From the NCBI GenBank assembly GCA_022925895.1, contig JAKSYS010000513.1:1-45676 (forward strand): a stretch of DNA of 45,676 nucleotides, in the 5' to 3' direction. The notes under the pieces were generated by a model. It was not told where the DNA came from. It worked only from the letters and a program-made list of their open reading frames with translations, and searched no databases. Below, in pieces: positions 1 to 13,590 of the stretch (positions within the stretch are counted from its first letter, which is position 1; each line of letters starts with the position of its first letter). The DNA is from Fragilaria crotonensis (Eukaryota > Bacillariophyta > Fragilariophyceae > Fragilariales > Fragilariaceae). A program made the position numbers and the translations under genes.

Positions 1-2
1 CG

Positions 3-1268
3 GTCGGTCACCGACGGCTGCGATGTCTTGCAGCCTCCTTGGCAGTTCTTCAACGAAACAGTGCAGCGTTCGGCATTCCAGTACTTTCATCATCCGCAGC
101 ACTATTCTCAACAACGTCACTTTCAGCCACACCGGAGTACAACGAACTGCCCGAGGACTTTCCTCGTCGACAAGACGCTTTGGTCGCACTGGAAGCCGTC
201 CGAAAGGCATGCGCAATAACGCTTGCACTTCAACCTGATTCCTCCCAAAAAATTACCACAACTACAGTCTCGAAAACCGATTTGTCACCCGTAACGGTGG
301 GGGATTTTGCGGCCCAAGCGGTCGTTCTGCGACATTTGCACGAAGCTTTTGCCAACGACTCATTCATTGCCGAAGAAAGCAGTCAACCGCTGGCAGATGA
401 TGAAGAGCTGTCCAAGGAAGTTCTAGCGGCCACGTCTATGGAAAGCGTCGAAATCGTCATGGATAGCATCCAGTTAGGAAAGCAGTACGAATTGTGGGAT
501 GAGGTCGGTCGACCTCCTCGAGTCTGGTGTCTTGATCCGATTGATGGGACCAAAGGATTCCTGAGAGGAAAGAGAGAAGGAGGGCAATATTGTGTTGCCT
601 TGGCTCTCTTGGAGGACGGAGTTCCATCTATCGGGGTTCTGGGATGTCCAAATCTGCCTGCAAGTCCAGTTGACTTTGACTATGCGTGGAGACACGACGA
701 GACATCCGACAACAACCAAGGATCACGAGGGTGTATTTTTGTGGCGAGCAAAGGTGGGGGATGCTACCAACTTCCTTACATTCCAGGTGCACCATCTCAA
801 CTGCTTCACGTGACATCTAACGACGGATCAATCAAGGATCCATCGGAAGGTCGCTTTTGCATTGGGGTGGAGCGATTCAGTGACGCCCTAGGGCTATGTG
901 CCCGCACGGCGCGAGTCCTGCTTGGAGATGGTGCCCTCACGGACGACGGTGAAATTGTGAACGCGCGACGAATAGATAGTCAAGCCAAGTATGGTGTTTT
1001 GGCTCGAGCAGGAGCAGAGTATTACGCGCGTCTTCCCAAGCCAGGATATGTCGAGTGGATTTGGGATCACGCGGCAGGATATGTGGTGCTAACTGAAGCT
1101 GGAGGGCAAATGACGGACCAGGCTGGCAAGGAGATTGATTTTTCGCTTGGAGCCAAAATGTCAGACCACGTATCAGGTGTACTTGGTAGCAACGGGGGTA
1201 TGTTTCATGCAGCTCTTGTAGATGCCTTTCAGCAGCAAGAGGAAGAAAGACTACTGTCACAAAACTAG
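3..1268 (+). CDS. 3'(2'),5'-bisphosphate nucleotidase (SAL1/HAL2 type), 5' end outside window
   Basis: Removes a phosphate from 3'-phosphoadenosine 5'-phosphate (PAP) and possibly PAPS or inositol polyphosphates, so it clears the by-product of sulfation. Family evidence: SPVTVGDFAAQ near 280, the metal-binding AEES at about 370, the DPIDGTKGF signature of Mg2+/Li+-sensitive phosphatases from 534, and WIWDHAAG near 1060 followed by EAGG. About 410 residues are visible. The frame is open to the window edge and has no in-frame ATG before the conserved domain, so the start lies upstream. The visible N-terminus (Ser/Ala/Arg-rich, RLRCLAASLAVLQRNSA) could be part of an organelle-targeting peptide, which is inference. 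The stop lies 13 nt from the convergent PLAC8 gene. Confidence 0.9.
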   Translation, partial: VGHRRLRCLAASLAVLQRNSAAFGIPVLSSSAALFSTTSLSATPEYNELPEDFPRRQDALVALEAVRKACAITLALQPDSSQKITTTTVSKTDLSPVTVGDFAAQAVVLRHLHEAFANDSFIAEESSQPLADDEELSKEVLAATSMESVEIVMDSIQLGKQYELWDEVGRPPRVWCLDPIDGTKGFLRGKREGGQYCVALALLEDGVPSIGVLGCPNLPASPVDFDYAWRHDETSDNNQGSRGCIFVASKGGGCYQLPYIPGAPSQLLHVTSNDGSIKDPSEGRFCIGVERFSDALGLCARTARVLLGDGALTDDGEIVNARRIDSQAKYGVLARAGAEYYARLPKPGYVEWIWDHAAGYVVLTEAGGQMTDQAGKEIDFSLGAKMSDHVSGVLGSNGGMFHAALVDAFQQQEEERLLSQN

Positions 1269-1281
1269 AAAAGAGTTAAAG

Positions 1282-2360
1282 CTACACAATTATGACAGGG
1301 GACAAGGATGGTAAACCCGTTGGTGAGCAACACTCTGCACGCCTCTGCTCGTAGTTTGCAGTCTGCCGAGCAATTTGAGCCACGCTACAGCATCCGCACC
1401 AAAACGCACAGCAGCAGTCTTCCATACCGGCGCAGTGCTTCTCTGGAATCTCATAGTGCCGACGAACTGCAGAGCGAAGCTTGATGAGGAGAATGAGCGA
1501 GTAGAGATAAAACAGAGTGGTCACCACGTTGTAGAGAGATCGCTGCCACAGCGAACAAGGTGGATGTGTCACTCTCATGGTACCGTCCTCTTGGGCTTCA
1601 AACTCTGGACCTGGAGGGTCAAGAATGCTTGATATAATCCAGTACGAAATGACCAAGATTACCATGCGCTGAAAGGTGACCTTGTATTCGTTTTCAGGAG
1701 CAGGATCACCCCATAGATTCATCTTGAGACGAGTCAAGATCTGTGCCATGAGAATCTGAGGAACGCAACATGCTAACAAGACGCTGGGGTGGAAGACACC
1801 AAATTTACAACAGTCGAAAAGGCCGTCCTTCCAACGGCCATGCGGGGTAGTGTCTTCGAACCCTCCTCCGCTGGAGCCTGCAAGGGAAGTCAACTCCGTC
1901 GCAACAACGACAGGCACGAACGGTACCATCATAACCTGACCCTCTTTTACTCCACCATCAGGCTACAAAAGTGCAACAGCAGCCAGGAGCGAATGAGCAC
2001 TGGCTCGTTAGTTTCAAAATGTGAAGAATTGCATAAAGGCAACTGTCAACACTGATCACAAATCTGTGAACAAGCACTTCTATAACTTACAACAGTGACA
2101 GGAAACGTCATTCCACAGTAGATGGCCTGGAATGCAAAACCTGCAATGAGGAACAAGAGTTATGCGAGTTGAGTTGACACTGTGGGACTGCGACCATTGA
2201 TCACATCTCGCCTTCACATGTTGACGACGAAGCGCGCCGATTTCTACTAGGATCACGTATCACCCTGCTTCGCTTCTCACATTACCCACTTACCCGCCGG
2301 CAAATCGGCAGGCGCTACTACCTGCACCATCTCGGTGGCGATTGCATTTGGAATACCCAT
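1282..2360 (-). CDS. PLAC8-domain cysteine-rich membrane-associated protein, three exons
   Basis: Proposed join: 2360-2294, 2140-2091, 1962-1282 (265 aa). The two small 5' exons end in GTAAGT donors and the introns end in TTGCAG and TTGTAG. Splicing joins LPAG to FAFQ and FPVTV to PDGGVKEG, restoring a lead-in seen in algal PLAC8 proteins. The last exon carries the PLAC8 body: a W..GLFDCC motif, an ACCVPQILMAQ helix, two hydrophobic stretches, and a second Cys-rich block (EDCCCAFWCGCCSVAQIARQ). Relatives in plants and animals affect cell size, metal resistance or calcium flux, and the molecular function here is unknown. The alternative start at 1932 (ATGATG) would give a shorter protein missing the N-terminal motif, so I prefer the spliced form. 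Confidence 0.85.
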
Positions 2361-2682
2361 GGTGTACTAACGGTTCTAATCTCTTTTTGGTTCGGGTCCG
2401 TTTTGGACGAATCTCGAATCAGTTATTGATGGGAGTTCGTATTCAATGATGTGTTCGTTTTTGAGAATCACCATCCAGCCAGATTTCATTCTCCCAGGGT
2501 ATAGTGGAACGAATACTGCCGACATGTAGCACCCGCTTAGTATGCATACATACATACTACATACGGACTCCTATGCATACCGTCGGTATGCGTAGTAGTA
2601 GACATGGTACAAGTCTACTGGCCAAAAATTGCCAATATCAATATGCCCCTTCTGGAGTCTGTGACAGGAAACACGAGTCAGA
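2361..2682. other. Gap between PLAC8 and WW genes
   Basis: No gene seen. It holds the presumed PLAC8 promoter on the minus strand and the 3' flank of the WW gene. A short CATA-type repeat lies near 2542-2572. Confidence 0.5.
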
Positions 2683-3884
2683 TCAAAGATCACCGTCGAA
2701 GGCCGGTCCATGTCCGTACGACTTAACGACTCGCGTCTCGCGTCCTCCGATTCTAACCAGTTCATACTCTGAGTCGTATTTTGAAACATAGCGAGCCAAC
2801 TGAACATTTTGCCGTAATCCTGGATTGATGTCCCCAATCACAAGTCTCAAGAACCTATTTTGATAGAGCACAACCAAAATCTCGTGGCAGAAGTGAGACC
2901 GAATCAAACTCTTTCTTACAGCATCACTATGGCTTCTACTAGCGAATCAACGTTGAACAGAGGTCGATTCCTAGCCTCCTGGCGGCAGATTCGTGAAAAG
3001 ACATGCGCAAAAGGGACATAACACACCCGGTGTGGAACATGTAGGATAGCTACGTCCGATGCATCTGCGTCGACGGGCTCCATAGCGATGGTGGGTATCG
3101 ATTTCATAGCTGTTTCGTCACGCTCCATAGCATCGAATGGCGCGTGGCTCTCCACATGGAATGGTTTTACGGTCGTATCATGGTTTCGCGATGGATCCAA
3201 TTTTGAGCCTTTTATACCATGGAAGGTCTCAGTTCCGCGGTGGTTCCCTTCTTTTGGTTGTGTAGCGACAATAGAATTCTTGTTGTGCAGCGTTTCGACG
3301 GGTTCTTCGTCGACAACAGTCAAAGATTTATGACCATGCGGCGTATCATCCGTCAATATATTGATCGGTATCAGACCCTCTGCATGATCCACGTGTTTAA
3401 CCATGATTGATCCGACTACATGCCCGTCGTGACTTGACGTACCCTCCGGCATCGCCGTCACAACCATTGGAGAGTCCAGTATCTGAAGTGGATCATTGAA
3501 GCAAGTTCGTCCCCGCAGTTCAGTTGTACCACTATCAGCCCCATGCAGTCGCCACGAAATACCCGTTACAATAGCTGAAATGACCAGCATTACAACAGTC
3601 AACGTCTGTCCCGACATCATCTTCTGTTTGTTCAAAGCATTATGATGATTTGTATCAACAACAACGAAGCCTCTAGGGATTTCATTCCTCTGAGCATCGT
3701 GAGTTTCATTTTCTGCGTGCTCATTCAAATCGTTGTGCACATGATAATTCTCGTCATCCGGCAAGATCCATGTTACAATCCTAGTTTTGGGATGAAAGTA
3801 GTATTCGCGTTGAGCGCGTTCACTGTAATATGCCTGCCACGTCTCTTCAACTTCTCCTTGATCTTCTCGTTTCAGAGTCGTCAT
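2683..3884 (-). CDS. WW-domain protein with one transmembrane segment, function unknown
   Basis: Proposed join: 3884-2920 and 2854-2683 (378 aa). The donor is GTAAGA at 2919, the intron is 65 nt, and the acceptor AAATAG ends at 2855. Without splicing the protein would stop at 2916. Residues 16-42 form a WW domain (W16, the YYF aromatic block at 28-30, W39, P42), which normally binds proline-rich ligands. Residues 94-111 are hydrophobic and look like a membrane span. The middle (about 112-280) is polar, low in complexity and His/Thr-rich. The C-terminal part, partly from exon 2, holds another hydrophobic stretch and a conserved-looking basic tail. I do not recognise the whole protein. The 3' exon is supported only by splice consensus and frame. 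Confidence 0.6.
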
Positions 3885-4498
3885 TATACGCGATCAATGG
3901 AGAATCTCACAATGAAATCTGCGGCATGGGTGCTACTGTATCAACAATGGGTGCCAGGAAATTCGGATCTGTAGTAAAGGCGAGGACAGTGATTGTGATG
4001 TTCAGAGTTCGGATTGATGTAAAATGTGTAATATGGTGTATGGTCGTATGGTACATTATTCATACGCTCCTACCAGGTACTACATGTACATTGCACATGC
4101 GGCACCGAATACTGTAGTACAAAGTACTACCAGTAGTACCGACCACCAGAGTGCTGTGAATGGGCATACACACTAATTAATGGAATAATACGTACAGTAG
4201 AATACCGGTAATTACTAAAATAATATCTGATATAGTCGTATATATGATTAGAGGCTAAAATCCTTCAGAAATTGAACCATAATGAGGTTTGAGTTTGATG
4301 AGAGGGCAAAACTTCTTGAAAAAATTCTCCCGAACAAATACTACCGGTACCCAACCCCCAGTCCATGCTCCATACTGATACTATTGCGATTGCTACTTGC
4401 AGCCTTCAATCCTTCATTCTTCATCCCGCCATCCATCAACCATCACACCATCACCCATCACTCAACAGCATTATGTGTTACACCGGCTTCAACTCGAA
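3885..4498. promoter_or_regulatory. Divergent intergenic region with GTAC-rich block
   Basis: Separates the start of the WW gene (minus) from the pseudouridine synthase gene (plus), so it should hold both promoters. 4050-4140 is rich in GTAC and AGTACTAC words, 4200-4260 is AT-rich, and 4420-4475 is a CATC/CACC-rich strand that probably lies in the 5' UTR. No defined promoter element can be named. Confidence 0.45.
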
Positions 4499-5542
4499 AT
4501 GATGACTATTGAGACTTGTCCATGGATCCGCATCTGTTGGATAACGATCTTCATCCTCTCACCATCCTGGGCCTGGACCATACCAAAATCCTATCAAGCA
4601 TACAAGAGTAGTCGGTCGCGAGGATTGTACCAGCAAAGGTGGTCGGTGTCTCGAATCCACCTTTCGAACAATGTCGGAGATGAAGATCCAGATGTCCTAC
4701 CGGTAGTCTTCCATGACTCGGTTACCCTGATCGACGAAGGCCGTCATCATTTGGTCGTCAACAAACCATCTTCGGTCGTGTGTCATCATAGTGATTGGTG
4801 TGGTTCGCGTTCGCAGGTTTATCAAGTTCCCATGTTGCAACGCGTCCGAGAAGCTGTCGGTGGTCGCAAGGTCAATCTGGTACACCGGCTAGATCGAGGC
4901 GCAAGCGGGTGTTTGCTTCTCACGTACACGGACGATGCCGATTCTACGGCTGTATTGAGTGCCGCAATGTCACAGGCCTCGAAAACGTACGTGGCGCTGG
5001 TGCGAGGCGAAGGAATCTTGAGGGGTGACGATTTGAAAACCAAGGGATGGTTTGTTGTTGACCGGCCCATTAAGAACGAGAAAGGAAAGCTTCACAATGC
5101 AACTACGTACTTTCGATTTGTCGCTGGTCAGGATAACGACTCGGGACAAAATGATAAAGCTCGAGCATCGTTGGTCCTGGCTCGACCTGTTACAGGACGA
5201 TGGCATCAAGTTCGACGACATTTAAATGGCCTCAGTCACCCCATATTGGGCGATTCAACGCATGGGAACTCTCAGATTAATCGGGAGTGGAGGGAAGGTC
5301 GCGGCCTCCCTGCCGAACGAATATGTCTGCATCTGCTTAAGTTGTCTTTACCCCCTACTGAGTACACCCCCAATGGGATTGACGTTGAATGTCCCCTACC
5401 AGATGACATGATGACATTGCTACGGACACAGCTACCTGATGTCCTTCGAGACGCTGATACTATCCTAAAGGAAGAAGGGTTGACACTTCAACCACGACTT
5501 TCAGGGAGGACCATCCCAATTGCGATTTCGATAGATCGGTAG
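4499..5542 (+). CDS. RluA/TruC-family RNA pseudouridine synthase with signal-peptide-like N-terminus
   Basis: Isomerises uridine to pseudouridine in RNA. Intronless, 347 aa from the first ATG in frame; the open frame upstream has no ATG. Motifs: VVNKPSS at the start of the catalytic domain; HRLDRGASG, whose Asp is the catalytic residue of the RluA class, at about 4884; and GRWHQVRRHLNGLSHPILGD near 5200, which looks most like bacterial TruC (tRNA pseudouridine-65 synthase). The N-terminus (CPWIRICWITIFILSPSWAW) is hydrophobic with a likely cleavage before an aromatic residue, followed by a Ser/Arg-rich stretch. That resembles a bipartite plastid presequence, so plastid rRNA or tRNA is a plausible target (inference). 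Both PUS and targeting calls rest on motifs only. Confidence 0.9.
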   Translation: MMTIETCPWIRICWITIFILSPSWAWTIPKSYQAYKSSRSRGLYQQRWSVSRIHLSNNVGDEDPDVLPVVFHDSVTLIDEGRHHLVVNKPSSVVCHHSDWCGSRSQVYQVPMLQRVREAVGGRKVNLVHRLDRGASGCLLLTYTDDADSTAVLSAAMSQASKTYVALVRGEGILRGDDLKTKGWFVVDRPIKNEKGKLHNATTYFRFVAGQDNDSGQNDKARASLVLARPVTGRWHQVRRHLNGLSHPILGDSTHGNSQINREWREGRGLPAERICLHLLKLSLPPTEYTPNGIDVECPLPDDMMTLLRTQLPDVLRDADTILKEEGLTLQPRLSGRTIPIAISIDR

Positions 5543-5597
5543 CGATATAATTGGTTACACTTAGCATGTTGTAAGAAAGACGCCCAACTCGTGTTGG

Positions 5598-6585
5598 TTA
5601 GAAAGTGAACTGTCGGCGGACGCGCACTTTCGCAGCCAACGCCTTGAGAGACGTCCCCTTCAGTGGCAATGAACAGTCGGTGACCCAGCGACCATTCATG
5701 CTTCGGTCCGTCCAAGTTACATGAATTGCCTCGGTAGGATCAACTTTGGTTCGGATGGATCCAGATTCCAATCGAATGTTCCAATTGTACACAATCTTGG
5801 CCGTATGCAGGGAAATCTCCGGTGAAATAACATTTCTTTGCCAAGTGTGAAGATAAGTGAGTGTCGGATTTTTCGGCACGCGCAATAAACACGAGATAAG
5901 GGTATTACACTTTCGCCACTTGTGATTCTTACCGTTCGTCGATTGCATGGACAACGCTCAAAGTGGGTTCTTCGTACTGCAAATTGAGAATCGCCTTCGT
6001 CCTACCCGACCCAGTGATACCTTCCAACGTGCAACTTGGAGTGTTGCGAGTGAAGTCAAACGATGGAGAAACCTTGAGAGCACTAACGCTGATGGATGAG
6101 GGAAGATTCAGCATGAAATTTCCCTTGATCCCTTCCAAGATGCGCTTGCCTCCAAACGTTACCTTCGCGATGATACTGGCAGTGTTTCCTTTGGTTGCCT
6201 GGATGATACATGTAGTCCGTTTTTGTTTGAAGTGATACGACGGTTGGATATCTAAATCACCATATCCGTCTTTGGCAAACCGCCATTCCGAGTCGACCGT
6301 CGACGGCAATCCGCCCTCGGCATGGCTGTACCCCAAACTTGCTCGAATCGATTTGAGCAACGGCAGCCAGTGGGGAAGAGGAGGATCCCGGCTCTGCACC
6401 GACCACTGTGCCGTGGGACGGAGTGCACTCAGATCCGCCCATTTGGTAGGAGTGCCACCGCCTTCGGCATCCGGATCTTTCAATGTAATTGTCAGCACCG
6501 GTCCGCTGATTGCGAAGCGCGCCAAACCAAAATTCAAGCATGTCAGCAGTACGATCCAGCGAAGGGACGTTCCTGATTGGACCAT
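5598..6585 (-). CDS. Conserved-looking secreted or organellar protein, unrecognised
   Basis: Proposed join: 6585-5933 and 5835-5598 (296 aa), with donor GTAAGA at 5932, a 97-nt intron and acceptor CAAAG. Splicing joins VVHAIDER to NVISPEISL and rescues an 80-residue tail that would otherwise be lost. The ATG at 6585 is chosen because the open frame upstream has no ATG. Residues 1-30 look like a signal peptide (RWIVLLTCLNFGLARFA). The body is rich in short beta-like strands alternating with Gly/Pro turns, with repeated patterns such as GPVLTITLKDP, ASIIAKVTFGG and TKAILNLQY, suggesting an all-beta or barrel-like protein. No family is recognised. The neighbouring pseudouridine synthase converges with it, ending 55 nt away. 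Confidence 0.7.
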
Positions 6586-7288
6586 GATCGACTTGTAGTA
6601 TCCTGCAACAACTGCTACAGCTACAACGACGACTTCGTTTTGGGTTGTCAACTATTGGAGTACTCGAGCACTCGGGTCTCGAGGGTACACGATGTGCAAA
6701 TGAAAACCTTGACAGACGAGCGCAAAATACGTCGAGTCAAACGTTTCTGACGAGTGAAGCGCCTTTCGCGATCAAGAATCTTCCATCAGATGACATCTGT
6801 AGATCTGTACACTGTATGTACGCATACGCCATCCACTTATTATTGACACTCGCAGTGGTATACGACCGGTACTGTAGCTACTTGTAGTGGCTAGTACCGG
6901 TAGTACTGGAGTATGATTGTACACAGTACAGTACATGTACTTGGTACGTAATACCGGACCGAAAGGGCGAAAATCGATGAACTGCTCCCTGTTGATTTGC
7001 ACAAATATACAATGTACAGTACCAGTAAAGCGTGTAGCACTACTCGAGTATGTGGTACTACAGTACATGGGAACTGTTGATTTGTCTGTTCGAAGTACTG
7101 TAGCACTGTAAGTGAAATACTGTAGCACCTGTTAGAAGTACGGTTTAGTATGCAAGATGCCAGTACCAGGTACTGCGAGTATCGAGCATGACAAAAAGAA
7201 AGGAGAAACCACCACACATCAAGCTGCACATCAAATGCAAATTTCAAAGTTAGGTATCACCTCATGTTGATGTCACCTGTTACCCACT
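6586..7288. promoter_or_regulatory. Divergent intergenic region with GTAC island
   Basis: Lies between the 5' ends of the secreted-protein gene (minus) and the kanadaptin-like gene (plus). 6860-7190 is dominated by GTAC-containing words (AGTACTGGAGTA, TGTACTTGGTAC and similar). Open frames here are by-products of that composition. No gene seen. Confidence 0.5.
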
Positions 7289-8869
7289 ATGGCAGACTAT
7301 CAGAAGCCGTCTTGGTGTCAAGCTCCAGCTCATACGTGGACCTTAGTTGAAATAAAGAACGGAACTGAGATTGCGCAGCATGTTCTAAAGGATGCTTGCA
7401 TTGTACTTGGCAGGGCCGCCGACATGGTGGATGTGGAATTGGCCCACGAGAGCTGTTCTCGTCGGCACGCCCGCATTGCCTTTGATTCCAGGGGCATTCC
7501 GTGGTTGCGTGATTTAGAATCCACTCATGGGACGACCGTAAACAAGAAACACCTCCCCGCGGCGGCGATTGGAAAAGCGGAATCTGCATCGACAAAATTG
7601 GGGTCCAGGGGTGTTGTGTTGTTTCCTGGTGACGTCTTGCAGTTTGGGGCCTCAACTAGGTTGTTCTGTGTCGAAGGCCCAGCGGAATTCGAGCGTGGAG
7701 CCATGAAGGCGATGCAGCAGCAACAAGAAGCTCAAACCACAACCACAACAACCCGCCCTCTTCATCTCCAAGGTATCGATGATGAACCGGAGCAACCCAA
7801 GATTTTGGACGAGAATTCTATACCCTCGCAGCACTACAAGGCATGGGAAGCCTTGAAAGCAAGGCGATACAAACTACAGAACCTACAAACAGAAAATGAC
7901 CGTATCGAAGCCAAGGGGGAGCTAACTGAAGGCCAACAACGACAGCTGGAACGAAACAGGCAAAGGATGGAGAGTCTACAGGAGGAGATCGACGAAGCGG
8001 AGCAAGACTTGCTGAATAAGATTTATCCAGGACCAAAGGTCGGACCGAAAAGTTTGTTCAATGCTGCGGATGATGATGACGACGTTGACGATAGAACCGG
8101 TGATGCACGGCGCTCGGACAACAGCGAAGTCGAAACTGAGGATTCGCTCGTTGCGAAGTGGAAACAGTGTTACGTCGAATACGGCACTCATAAGTTGTCC
8201 GTCGCTAGAGCTGAGAGTAGACTGCGTGCGCTTGAAGAGCGACTTACGCATGCTGGGGATGAGGAAGAACGTTTTTATGTGCAAAACGATCTGGACTTGG
8301 CGCAGGATGTATACCAGAAATCGAGTCAGCGACTGGATGCGATCCTGTGTGACGTCAAGGAGACGGAAAAACTGCTTCGCATTGTGAACAGAAAGATCAT
8401 CGCAGACTTTGAAACAGGTTTCATCGGAATGGATGCAATGCCTCCGCCGGGGGTGTCAATAGACATGCCGCCACCTTCTCTCGCCATGCCTCCTCCACCT
8501 CCAATGTCGCAGATATTGCCTTCCCCTTCTCTCGCCATCGATTCTTTGCCAGTGCCGGCAGGGCAGATTCATCCTCCGACAAATGCAAAGGGGAAGGAAG
8601 CGCTTGTCAATGAGCCACTTGCGAAGCGACCACGTGTTGTCGGTCCAGTTATGCCTCCGCCTGCTCGGAAAGCTCCGACCCAGACGGGAACGCTTGCATA
8701 CCTTGCTTCATCGTCAACTGCGGGCGATCGGTGTGTTATTGCTGAAGGAAAGAAAGAAAAGTCCGCAGATGCATGGCTTGAATCGAAGAAAGACGAATGG
8801 AGGGCACCCGCCGGCCAAGACGGAAGCGGCAAGACGAAGTTGAACGACAAATTTGCAGGTAGATACTAA
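7289..8869 (+). CDS. FHA-domain protein, kanadaptin (SLC4A1AP) family
   Basis: Intronless, 526 aa. Residues about 16-125 form an FHA domain, which binds phosphothreonine peptides: VLGR, SCSRRHARI, and STHGTTVN, then a GDVLQFGASTRLF strand. The centre (about 180-240 and 290-360) is charged and helical, probably coiled coil, including KWKQCYVEYGTHKLSVARAE, a stretch typical of kanadaptin homologues. A proline-rich MPPP segment follows near 385-410. The tail ends WRAP..GQDGSGKTKLNDKFAGRY, which resembles the conserved end of kanadaptin. Animal kanadaptin is mainly nuclear and has been linked to RNA processing. The role here is unknown. Start: first ATG, just after CCACT. Confidence 0.85.
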   Translation: MADYQKPSWCQAPAHTWTLVEIKNGTEIAQHVLKDACIVLGRAADMVDVELAHESCSRRHARIAFDSRGIPWLRDLESTHGTTVNKKHLPAAAIGKAESASTKLGSRGVVLFPGDVLQFGASTRLFCVEGPAEFERGAMKAMQQQQEAQTTTTTTRPLHLQGIDDEPEQPKILDENSIPSQHYKAWEALKARRYKLQNLQTENDRIEAKGELTEGQQRQLERNRQRMESLQEEIDEAEQDLLNKIYPGPKVGPKSLFNAADDDDDVDDRTGDARRSDNSEVETEDSLVAKWKQCYVEYGTHKLSVARAESRLRALEERLTHAGDEEERFYVQNDLDLAQDVYQKSSQRLDAILCDVKETEKLLRIVNRKIIADFETGFIGMDAMPPPGVSIDMPPPSLAMPPPPPMSQILPSPSLAIDSLPVPAGQIHPPTNAKGKEALVNEPLAKRPRVVGPVMPPPARKAPTQTGTLAYLASSSTAGDRCVIAEGKKEKSADAWLESKKDEWRAPAGQDGSGKTKLNDKFAGRY

Positions 8870-9023
8870 AACGCTTGCGAGCGGATTCAACTAATGGAGA
8901 TTTGCCTTATCTACTGTCCATAGAGTCACTGAGTTGGGCAGCAACGACTAACAAACTCACTATACGGTCTCAGTAACTAACCTACCGGTAGACATGCCGA
9001 AGGTTAACGAGGGACTGACAAAT

Positions 9024-12105
<3,082 letters not shown>

Positions 12106-13504
12106 ATGGATTCAAAGATTCCTTCGCCACGCATCGCGTCAAAAAAGTTACCTGAAGGCTTCAAATGTGTCTCGAATGCAAAGGAGGCACATGGACAGCA
12201 AATCTACAGCGTAGCGTGGTCTCAAGATTTATATCAATACGACGACTGCAATACCCTCCAATGCTTTGCGACGTGTGGAGGGAACGTGGCGTCTGTCTAT
12301 GAAGTTCACGAGGGACCTGGCAAGACGACGAGCATTGTGTTGCGGCAGGGTTACGTGGATCCAATGGAGAGCGAGACTTTCTATGCGTGTGTCTTTGGCG
12401 GGAGATCGCTAGGTCGACCCTTTGGATACGGGCCACTGAAAACTTCCTCCGATACTCCCGACTCAGTAATGGTCCCCCTCCGAGGCCCCAATTGCAGCCC
12501 ACGCAAAAGGGCTCGAGCACCGACGGAAGGTGGCTGCAACCCGAAAGGCATACCCGAAGACACCGATGACATGTTCCAAATGCTCGTCAACACTGATTTC
12601 TTTGATGGACCGCAGCTCCTTTGTGTGGCAGGGACTGGTGCAATCATCAAGGTCATCGATACCTGCCGTCGTATGCTGTTCACGACCCTCTCTGGCCATG
12701 GGGATGATATTTATGATCTCCGGTTCAGTCCCACGGACGAATGGATTCTGCTGAGTGCCTCCAAGGATGAGAGTTTGCGCATGTGGAATGTCAAGACTTC
12801 AACGTGCGTGGCGATCTTTGCCGGCCATGAAGGACATCGTGATTGTGTGCTCAGTGTGGCTTGGCACTCTCACGGACACCAATTTGCCAGTGGGGGCATG
12901 GATACTACAGTCAAGCTGTGGGCTGTGGGAGAAGGGACGGATGTTCATGACGCAATTGCAAGAAGTAAATCCGTCAAACCAAAGCGTTGGGATGAGCGAG
13001 TTAACCCCAAGGAAGTTCCTCCTTATTTACGAGCAGACTCCTATCTTCTCGACGGACAAGGTCCACACCAGTTACGTCGATGTTGTTCAATATGTGGGTG
13101 ACCTCATTCTGTCAAAAGACACAAATGACATGATTGTACTCTGGAAACCAATTACTACCAAGACAAGTCGCGGCAACAATACGAAAACGCAGCAGCGACT
13201 GCCCAACGATGTCATTGCGTTGAGGGAATTTGAAATCAAGCACTGTGACGTTTGGTTCATTCGGTTTGCGACGGATAGTCAGTGTCGAATGCTGGCGGTA
13301 GGGAACCTAAATGGCGATATCAAAATTTTCGACATCGGATCCCGCCCCAACAAGAAACATCTTGCCAACCTCACCAATCAACATTGCACGTCCGCAGTTC
13401 GAATGGTGGCTTTCAATAACGATGCCACATATCTGGTAGCCGTTAGTGATGACTCGTCGGTTTGGTTATGGGAAGCCTTGCCTGGTGCGAGGAAGCAGCG
13501 ATAA
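12106..13504 (+). CDS. EED: EED/ESC-like WD40 protein (Polycomb PRC2 subunit), frame break near 13.0 kb
   Basis: EED binds H3K27me3 and activates the PRC2 histone methyltransferase in the nucleus. The WD40 propeller shows EED order: TCGGNVASVYEV, CVAGTGAIIKVIDT, LSGHGDDIYDLRFSP..LLSASKDESLRMWNV, FAGHEGHRDCVLSVAW, SGGMDTTVKLW, then YVDVVQYVGDLILSK and a last repeat ending in VSDDSSVWLWEALP. The first part is read in one frame to about 13,000-13,040, the rest (from about TPIFSTDKVH) in the next frame. The total length, 1,399 nt, is one base too many. Either one inserted base or a 37-nt GT..AG intron at 13000-13036 (donor GTTAAC, weak) would restore about 450-465 aa. The ATG at 12106 is the first in frame. 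Confidence 0.85.
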
Positions 13505-13590
13505 AGTCAAAAAAGCGATTAGCGACGACGAAAAGCGCTGCAAATCAACTAAGACTAGAGCCATTAATTCGTGCGGGATTTCACGCACAA

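Noticed and set aside
39-41. TTG at 39 as the start of the SAL1-type gene
   Set aside because: The frame is open to the window edge and a TTG start is unlikely in a nuclear gene, so the true start lies outside.
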